A stretch of 20,268 bases of DNA from UKL13-2 sp031414695 (GTDB taxonomy: Bacteria > Pseudomonadota > Gammaproteobacteria > Burkholderiales > Usitatibacteraceae). The stretch spans positions 1 through 20,268 of the forward strand of contig JANNWG010000066.1 in the NCBI GenBank assembly GCA_031414695.1. Reading direction: 5' to 3'. Of this stretch, positions 15,355 to 20,268 are shown in pieces; positions within the stretch are counted from its first letter, which is position 1; every line of letters begins with the position of its first letter. The position numbers and the translations under genes were made by a program. Below the pieces are notes generated by a model. It ran no database searches. It was not told the origin of the DNA and saw only the letters and a program-made list of their open reading frames with translations.

Positions 15355-17598
15355 ATGCGCCTAAGTCAACTCAGTCAATTTTTACTGTTCATGCTGCTCA
15401 TAAGCCACCACTTGGCACACGCGCAATCGACCGGCGCCATGCTGCGTATTGCTTGCGAAGGCGACAGTGTTGGCGCAGAAATTACTGTAAATGACAAATT
15501 TAAGGGTGAATGCCCGATTGATGTTGCCGTGCCAGCGGGGACAGTCGATATTCGTGCACTGAAAAAAATTGATAACCTGCGTGAACGCATTTTCAACCAA
15601 AGCTTTCGCGTTGGTGATGGCGTTGTCAAAAAACTCGAAGTCGTTCTTAGCCCCGTGCAATTTAATGCAGAAGGACAACGTATTGAGGGCGAGCGCCGTC
15701 GCGCTGAGGCAGAGACTCGACGCCTAGAGAACGAACGTCGAGCAGCAGAAGCCGAACGTGCGCGCAAGGCCGAGGAAGCACGCAAAGCAGCCGAAGCAGC
15801 ACGTGCAGTAAAAATCGCCGAATGGAAACGACTTGCACCCATACAAGAAGAGGAACGCCGCAAAGTTCGCCTCGCTCGGACTATAGAAAAATTCACGGCG
15901 GAAGGATTTACGGCGGGCACTGGCACAGCATTTCGTGATTGCGCCGATTGTCCTGAGATGGTGTGGGTGCCGCAAGGTAAAGCTGTCCCTATTGCAGGCA
16001 ACAACGATTTTCATCGTTGGCTAAGCAATATCGACATCGGTGCGCCATTTGCGGTTGGCAAATTTGAGGTGACCTTTGACGAATGGGACCGCTGCGTGGC
16101 CGAGCGTGGCTGTACCTTTAGCCCGCCCTCTGGCAAGACTGACGGTATTATTTTTGATACTCAATGGGGACGTGGCCGCCTGCCAGTGATAAATGTCTCC
16201 CCCAATCATGCACGCCAATACGTCGCATGGTTGTCACAAAAAACGGGGCAAGCCTATCGCTTGCTCACCATAGCTGAATCACACTATGTACGTTACGCAG
16301 GTGCTAAAACAGCATGGCCGTGGGGGACGCAATTAGCAGCAGGAGCAGCTAATTGTGTGGGCTGTGGCAGTAAGTGGGATGGCGAGCGGCCAACAGACGT
16401 CGGCAGTTTTCCGGCAAATATATGGGGCGTGCATGATATGGTGGGCAATGTCGCAGAGCATGTTGCCGACTGTATTGGACCTACGTCGCGGTTCACTGGG
16501 CTCAGAACCTTGGACGCGCTTGAGCGCGCCATTGATGTGAGCAATGCGCTGAAGGATGGACGCGCAATTGATGCTTGCCGTTCAGCCACTGGCACTAGCA
16601 TCGGTGAACCCGCCTATGGTGTGACTGGCGGCAGTTGGCAGCAAGGGCCGAGTCTGGTTCAATACAATGGCCAAAATTCTTCAACACCGTCTGTAGGCTT
16701 CCGCATAGCACGCGACTACGCGCCTAAGCCAGTCGTCGTTGATCCTATCTCGCTTAAGCACTTCCGCGATTGTGCAACGTGCCCTGAAATGGTGAACCTG
16801 CCAGCTGGACGCTTTGAGATGGGTTCCCCTTACGACGTTACGGGTAGGACGAGCGAATTTGAATACCCACTACGCAATGTGACTGTAGCGTCCTTTTCGA
16901 TTGGCAAAACAGAAGTCACGCGCGGGCAATACGCAGTTTTCATTAACGCAACTAAACACGTCAGCGCTGAGAAGTGCGGCATTCTCGCGAAATCCGAGTC
17001 AGGCGCATTGGCAACCAAGTTGAGCGACGCCAATTGGCAGTCGCCGACATTCGTACAAACCGATGAGCATCCTGTCGTTTGCATGGGCAATTCAGACGCA
17101 CAGGCATACACTAAGTGGCTCACAGAAACGACGGGCAATCGATACCGACTCCCATCCGAAGCGGAATGGGAGTACGCCGCACGCGCCGGGAACGAACCGA
17201 GCGTCATGTGGCGAAGTGTCAACAACAATACTTGTCAATTTGCCAATCTAGCGGATACCTCATTCGAACGCGCCTTTGAAGTAAAAATCGACGCCGCTTG
17301 CAATGACCAGTGGGCATTCACCGCACCTGTCGGGCGGTTCAAGCCCAATGCTTGGGGTCTGTATGACATGGCCGGCAATACTTGGGAATGGGTCGAGGAC
17401 TGTTGGCACCGCAACTATGATGGTGCACCCGCAACTGGAGTAGCTTGGCAAGATGCAGCGTGTGCACCAGGGCTAGCCGTTCTGAGAGGACTTGGATGGC
17501 AGAACAGGACGTTCACGCCTCCCGAGACTAGGCGTACGGCTTCGCAGCAGCCCTCCAACTATATCGGCTTTCGTATTGTTCGCGAAAACTCGCCATGA
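15355..17598 (+). CDS. Exported protein: PEGA-like region, coiled coil, two SUMF1/FGE-like domains
   Basis: A 747-aa protein with a Sec signal peptide (about 1-23, ending AHA before Q24). A PEGA-like beta region follows (about 29-99), then a charged Arg/Glu/Ala coiled coil (about 105-180) and two SUMF1-type domains (about 192-453 and 468-745). Each domain opens with the same motif, FRDCADCPEMV (193-203) and FRDCATCPEMV (470-480), indicating internal duplication. The second domain keeps the family signatures YRLPSEAEWEYAARAG (597-612) and NAWGLYDMAGNTWEWVEDC (665-683); the first is degraded (YRLLTIAESHY, NIWGVHDMVGNVAEHV). Neither has the catalytic cysteine pair of true formylglycine-generating enzymes, so a binding or structural role outside the cytoplasm is inferred. 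Its stop overlaps the next gene's start (ATGA), implying translational coupling. Confidence 0.85.
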   Translation: MRLSQLSQFLLFMLLISHHLAHAQSTGAMLRIACEGDSVGAEITVNDKFKGECPIDVAVPAGTVDIRALKKIDNLRERIFNQSFRVGDGVVKKLEVVLSPVQFNAEGQRIEGERRRAEAETRRLENERRAAEAERARKAEEARKAAEAARAVKIAEWKRLAPIQEEERRKVRLARTIEKFTAEGFTAGTGTAFRDCADCPEMVWVPQGKAVPIAGNNDFHRWLSNIDIGAPFAVGKFEVTFDEWDRCVAERGCTFSPPSGKTDGIIFDTQWGRGRLPVINVSPNHARQYVAWLSQKTGQAYRLLTIAESHYVRYAGAKTAWPWGTQLAAGAANCVGCGSKWDGERPTDVGSFPANIWGVHDMVGNVAEHVADCIGPTSRFTGLRTLDALERAIDVSNALKDGRAIDACRSATGTSIGEPAYGVTGGSWQQGPSLVQYNGQNSSTPSVGFRIARDYAPKPVVVDPISLKHFRDCATCPEMVNLPAGRFEMGSPYDVTGRTSEFEYPLRNVTVASFSIGKTEVTRGQYAVFINATKHVSAEKCGILAKSESGALATKLSDANWQSPTFVQTDEHPVVCMGNSDAQAYTKWLTETTGNRYRLPSEAEWEYAARAGNEPSVMWRSVNNNTCQFANLADTSFERAFEVKIDAACNDQWAFTAPVGRFKPNAWGLYDMAGNTWEWVEDCWHRNYDGAPATGVAWQDAACAPGLAVLRGLGWQNRTFTPPETRRTASQQPSNYIGFRIVRENSP

Positions 17599-18878
17599 AA
17601 GCACTTGTAGCAGTTGCACTCACTGCTTTTTTCGCTGGCTTCACGTGCGCGGCACCAAACAACTTACTCGACATGGCCGATAAGCTAGACAAACTCGACC
17701 GCCAAGACTTTCAGGGCGCGATTGAAACCGCCGATAGCTGCACCCGCGCCCGTAATTTTTCGTGTACTGAAACGGCACTTGCCAAAGCTTTGAAAGTTGC
17801 CAATAGCGCTAAGGATCGGGATCGCCTAACTGTTGCACGCCAGCTTCTCGACAATGAACGTAAGCGTATGGAAGAGGAATTACGCGCGCAACAACTCGAG
17901 CGTGATCGACTTGCAGAAGCCGCGCGACGGCGCCAGATTGAAGATCAAAATCGGCGCGACCAGCAAGAGGCTGCTGATGCGCAACGATCAGCAGACCAGC
18001 GACGTCAAGCAAATATGCGTGAGCAAAACCGCCGTGAGCAATCGGCTGAGGCAAATCGCAGTAATCAGCGCATAGTCGAAAGCCGCTCAAAAGAGCAAGA
18101 ACGTTCGCGCCGCCAAGACGAGCTAGCCAACCAGCGCATCCGCGACCAACAAAAGGTGCAAGATGACAATCGCCGCCGTAGCGCACAGGCGGAGCAAGAC
18201 CGCAGCGCACAGCTGGAGCAAGACCGCCGCACACGGGTAGAGGCCGACCGGCAGGCAGAACTGCGCCGACAACAAGCCTATGAAAAAGAAAGCGCCGCCA
18301 ATGATCGCCAACAACTTGCGCAGGCCAATACACAGCGTGCCAACGAAGAGAAGGCGCGACTTGAACGAGAACGACAGCGTGACCAAGAGCGTGCGCGCGA
18401 GCAAAGAGAGCGTGAGCAGCAAATCGCAATTGAGAAACGAAAGCAAAGCGATGAGGAAGCGAAAAGGCGCAAGCAGGATGAGGATGTTCAGCGTAAGCTC
18501 CTTGCAGAACAGGCTGCTGTTAAAGCAAGAGCAGACAAGGAACGTGCTGCGAACGACAAACGAATGCAGCAAGACAACTATATCCAAGCAATGATGCAGG
18601 GCATCAGATTGAAGTCGCGATCATGTCCTGGTGACAAAGGTTTGCACTACATCGTTGGCATCCGGCCGAGAATACAACCTGAAGTGTATTCATGCATCGA
18701 CGTACATTACACCGCGATCTGCCCGGGCAGTAATAGCGGCATTTCAGGTGTGGTGAAAACATTCGTTGGAGCCGGTACCGACTGCTACTTAGGTGACACT
18801 GCAAAAATCAACCCGACGCCTGCGTGCAAGCCAGAAGAAGTGAGAGTCGTTGTTGACCGAGTCACGCCGGGATGCTGA
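17595..18878 (+). CDS. Exported long coiled-coil protein with six-cysteine C-terminal domain
   Basis: A 427-aa product of no family known to me. A signal peptide (about 1-19, ending TCA before A20) is followed by a short helical part with two cysteines (C49 and C57). A Glu/Arg/Gln-rich coiled coil of about 250 residues comes next (about 82-335), then a compact C-terminal domain of about 85 residues with six cysteines (C344, C367, C376, C397, C411 and C427, the last being the final residue). Even cysteine numbers in an exported protein suggest disulfides. The ATG overlaps the upstream stop by four bases, so the two proteins are probably made together and may assemble through their coiled coils. 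A 24-bp in-frame tandem repeat lies within the coil. Confidence 0.8.
   Translation: MKALVAVALTAFFAGFTCAAPNNLLDMADKLDKLDRQDFQGAIETADSCTRARNFSCTETALAKALKVANSAKDRDRLTVARQLLDNERKRMEEELRAQQLERDRLAEAARRRQIEDQNRRDQQEAADAQRSADQRRQANMREQNRREQSAEANRSNQRIVESRSKEQERSRRQDELANQRIRDQQKVQDDNRRRSAQAEQDRSAQLEQDRRTRVEADRQAELRRQQAYEKESAANDRQQLAQANTQRANEEKARLERERQRDQERAREQREREQQIAIEKRKQSDEEAKRRKQDEDVQRKLLAEQAAVKARADKERAANDKRMQQDNYIQAMMQGIRLKSRSCPGDKGLHYIVGIRPRIQPEVYSCIDVHYTAICPGSNSGISGVVKTFVGAGTDCYLGDTAKINPTPACKPEEVRVVVDRVTPGC
18181..18228 (+). repeat. 24-bp tandem repeat, two copies, inside the coiled-coil gene
   Basis: The units 18181-18204 and 18205-18228 share GCGCACAG, two variable bases, GGAGCAAGACCGC, differing at three positions. 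Each encodes one octapeptide of type SAQ(A/L)EQDR. The length is a multiple of three, so copy number could vary without a frameshift. A more diverged third unit follows at 18229-18252. Confidence 0.7.
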
Positions 18879-18972
18879 AGACGGCAATTCAATACAACTG
18901 CCAAGAATATGCAAGACATTTGCGCACTTGTGATGCACACCAAAAAATCCATTAGCAAAAATACCAATAAGG

Positions 18973-19010
18973 ACGGCTATTTTCAGACAAAAAATGCTGA
19001 AAACAGCCGT
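18973..19010. terminator. 14-bp stem-loop between convergent genes, possible weak terminator
   Basis: Arms at 18973-18986 and 18997-19010 (outer ends ACGGCT and AGCCGT) pair over 14 positions with one A-C mismatch on the plus strand, which becomes a G-U pair on the minus strand; the loop is 10 nt. It lies between the stops of the coiled-coil gene and the DUF924 gene. No T-tract directly follows on either strand, so it is a weak or Rho-assisted terminator, or an mRNA 3'-end stabiliser. The better pairing on the minus strand suggests it serves the DUF924 transcript. Confidence 0.45.
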
Positions 19011-19054
19011 GGATGCTAGACTTTTATCTGCTGCACATTATCAAAGCAGTAGCA

Positions 19055-19591
19055 CTAAAAACTCGACCCCGGCTGCTTGAGAAATTCAATCTCCTCGGCA
19101 CTTGAGGCGCGACCAAGAATCACATTGCGATGTGGGTAACGCCCGAAGCGATCAACAATCGCTTTGTGGCGAATTTCGAAGTCGAGGTTGCTTTCTATAC
19201 CGTTAGCTTTGAAGAGTTGCAACGCCACTTCATGAATCAGCTTCGATTCACTATGTATATAAGGCATATAAAGAAAGACCCGTTCATCCGCCGTTAACGC
19301 TTGGTCTGCTCCCACCGCCACTGCGTCTTGTGCAAGTGCTAACGCAAGCGCATCGCTGGCAAAGGCGGCCGCCGTGCCGCGAAACATATTGCGCGAGAAT
19401 TGATCAAGCACAATGATTTCTGCTAATCGCCCTTTGGGTTCATGCCGCCAATCGTAGAGCTCGCAACGGCTAGCCTGTTCATGTGTCGCAGCAAAACGCT
19501 TACGGATAAGTTGATCAAACGCGGTATCAACCTTCCAACGTTGTGCTGAGGTAATCTCGTTAAACCAAAAGTTATATATCTCGGTATGCAT
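19055..19591 (-). CDS. DUF924 family protein
   Basis: A 178-aa protein of the DUF924 family, helical TPR-like proteins of unknown function found in bacteria and eukaryotes. Recognisable blocks are the N-terminal NFWF (7-10), the LAEIIVLDQFSRNMFRG segment (56-72), FLYMPYIHSES (106-116) and GRYPHRNVILGR (150-161). The ATG at 19591 is chosen because AGGAG lies 7 bases upstream and it gives the normal family length; earlier in-frame ATGs at 19636 and 19615 would add 15 or 8 residues without family support. It is monocistronic and divergent from the lipoprotein gene. No partner genes hint at its role. Confidence 0.87.
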   Translation of the reverse strand: MHTEIYNFWFNEITSAQRWKVDTAFDQLIRKRFAATHEQASRCELYDWRHEPKGRLAEIIVLDQFSRNMFRGTAAAFASDALALALAQDAVAVGADQALTADERVFLYMPYIHSESKLIHEVALQLFKANGIESNLDFEIRHKAIVDRFGRYPHRNVILGRASSAEEIEFLKQPGSSF

Positions 19592-19720
19592 CAAGCGCTC
19601 CTCATGGCGGATCATGGTTCGGTAACGGTTAGGCATTACAAATCAAGCTAACCGCCGGTAGCGTGCACAATACAACAAATGATTTACCTGACACCATTAA
19701 TTGTGACGTAATTCCAGTCG

Positions 19721-19749
19721 TTGGACGTTACACAAAGACTTAGTATATT
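19721..19749 (+). promoter_or_regulatory. Sigma70-type promoter for the lipoprotein gene
   Basis: TTGGAC (19721-19726) and TATATT (19744-19749) are separated by exactly 17 bp, with five of six consensus bases in each box except for one further -35 deviation. The expected start of transcription, near 19756, lies about 35 bp before the TTG start codon. A GGAG ribosome-binding site is at 19779-19782. Confidence 0.7.
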
Positions 19750-19790
19750 GTTATCGCTTGTAAACGCTAATTTTTACTGGAGCTCACCGC

Positions 19791-20162
19791 TTGCCTCAAT
19801 TTGCCTCAACCGTAATGCTCGCCCTTTTCCAATGTGCACTGCTGTCATCGTGCGCAGCGACCACGACGCAGACAACTGCCTTACCAGCAAGCATTGATAA
19901 AACCTCAAGCGGCGTGCGAGCAACTGAATTCACGTTCAACCCAACAGCTGGCGCGCCCATCAAGGTATTTATGCAGCTACCCGCGACGATCGACTCTCGT
20001 ACTGAAATAGTGTTTGCCTTACATGGCATGGGGCGAGGAGCGGATGCTACCTTTAGCGCATGGCAAGAGTCTGTTGGGTCGCGCAACCTCATTATCGTCG
20101 CACCACTATTTTCAGAAGCTTATTATCCGAGCCTCTTGCAAAACCCGCCAGACGAACAATAA
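19791..20162 (+). pseudogene. Lipoprotein alpha/beta-hydrolase-like gene, truncated by an insertion-sequence end
   Basis: The start is a TTG with GGAG 8 bases upstream, behind a good promoter. The product begins with a lipoprotein signal peptide, and the lipobox LSSC (18-21) puts the lipid anchor on C21. Residues 57-110 resemble the N-terminal part of secreted alpha/beta hydrolases of the polyhydroxybutyrate-depolymerase/esterase type: a beta strand, then VFALHGMGRGAD (74-85, the oxyanion-hole region) and NLIIVAPLFSE. The nucleophile serine, aspartate and histidine that should follow are missing. Reading runs into the 18-bp inverted repeat at 20129 and stops at 20162, so residues from about 113 on (PSLLQNPPDEQ) are element-encoded. 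A 123-aa remnant cannot be a functional hydrolase. Confidence 0.7.
20129..20146 (-). repeat. 18-bp terminal inverted repeat (copy 2)
   Basis: GAGCCTCTTGCAAAACCC is the exact reverse complement of 121-138. It marks the point at which the lipoprotein gene loses its protein-family resemblance, and it is read as the left end of an insertion sequence that continues past the window edge. Confidence 0.7.
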
Positions 20163-20268
20163 AAAATATTGCCCATCACCAAGTCTCACGATTTTTTCAT
20201 GTTTTTAATGGTGATTGATGATTTTGTTCTGCCATATTGCGTCGTTACGCTACATCAGTCGACCTCCT
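20129..20268. mobile_element. Probable left end of an insertion sequence (partial)
   Basis: A 140-bp edge starting with the terminal inverted repeat. It is AT-rich inside, with a small inverted repeat (ATCACC at 20175-20180, GGTGAT at 20210-20215) and no open frame long enough to call a transposase. The interior differs from the interior of the left edge, as expected if the two edges show opposite ends of the same element type. The transposase would lie beyond the window. Confidence 0.5.

Noticed and set aside
15928..17595. Active formylglycine-generating enzyme (sulfatase maturation)
   Set aside because: Both domains lack the catalytic cysteine pair, the protein has a signal peptide, and there is no sulfatase gene in the window.
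17840..18600. Long overlapping minus-strand frames within the coiled-coil gene (for example 17809-18429 and 18123-18587)
   Set aside because: The repetitive Arg/Glu/Gln codons of the coil keep the opposite strand free of stops; no signal, ribosome-binding site or family match supports them.
1..20268. CRISPR arrays, tRNA or rRNA genes, prophage or toxin-antitoxin modules
   Set aside because: I looked for regular spaced repeats, cloverleaf-like arms and typical phage, toxin or antitoxin proteins and found none.

Overview
The window reads as a chromosomal stretch of a mid-GC betaproteobacterium. This is inferred from gene content and protein style: ArgA followed directly by a YggX-type protein, PhoU beside RpiA, a two-ACT IlvA, RsmE, MutY, and many short Ala-rich, TTG/GTG-started genes. 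No rRNA, tRNA, CRISPR array or prophage was seen. The species cannot be named from the sequence.

Layout. Bases 1-138 look like the right end of an insertion sequence, followed by two small membrane-protein genes (a DUF350 protein and an unknown). Next come a divergent pair, an inositol-monophosphatase-family gene (minus) and rsmE (plus), and then argA and yggX, which end at a strong bidirectional terminator shared with phoU (minus). Minus-strand rpiA lies upstream of phoU and is divergent from ilvA, which is followed by an M24B aminopeptidase P-like gene and mutY, ending at a second strong terminator. From 10668 to 14940 everything is on the minus strand. In transcription order these are an orphan 134-aa protein with an acidic tail, a membrane class III nucleotide cyclase, an Atm1-type ABC exporter, and a 61-aa membrane peptide ending in a TonB-box-like motif. 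A 414-bp gene-free region (14941-15354) holds a long hairpin and a terminator-like hairpin.

The most unusual part is 15355-18878. Two translationally coupled genes encode (i) an exported protein with a PEGA-like region, a coiled coil and two tandem formylglycine-generating-enzyme-like (SUMF1) domains that lack the catalytic cysteines, and (ii) an exported protein with a ~250-residue coiled coil and a six-cysteine C-terminal domain. I know of no described system with this pairing; it is the best candidate for something new here. After it come a DUF924 gene (minus) and a lipoprotein alpha/beta-hydrolase-like gene with a good sigma70 promoter. That gene stops early at an 18-bp sequence that is the exact inverted copy of the one at 121-138.

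The matching 18-bp inverted ends, one about 130 bp from each edge, suggest that the window is a contig broken at two copies of the same insertion sequence, one of which has cut the hydrolase gene. The housekeeping genes cover arginine and isoleucine biosynthesis, the pentose-phosphate pathway, phosphate signalling, rRNA methylation, DNA repair and iron-sulfur protection. They form no single pathway.
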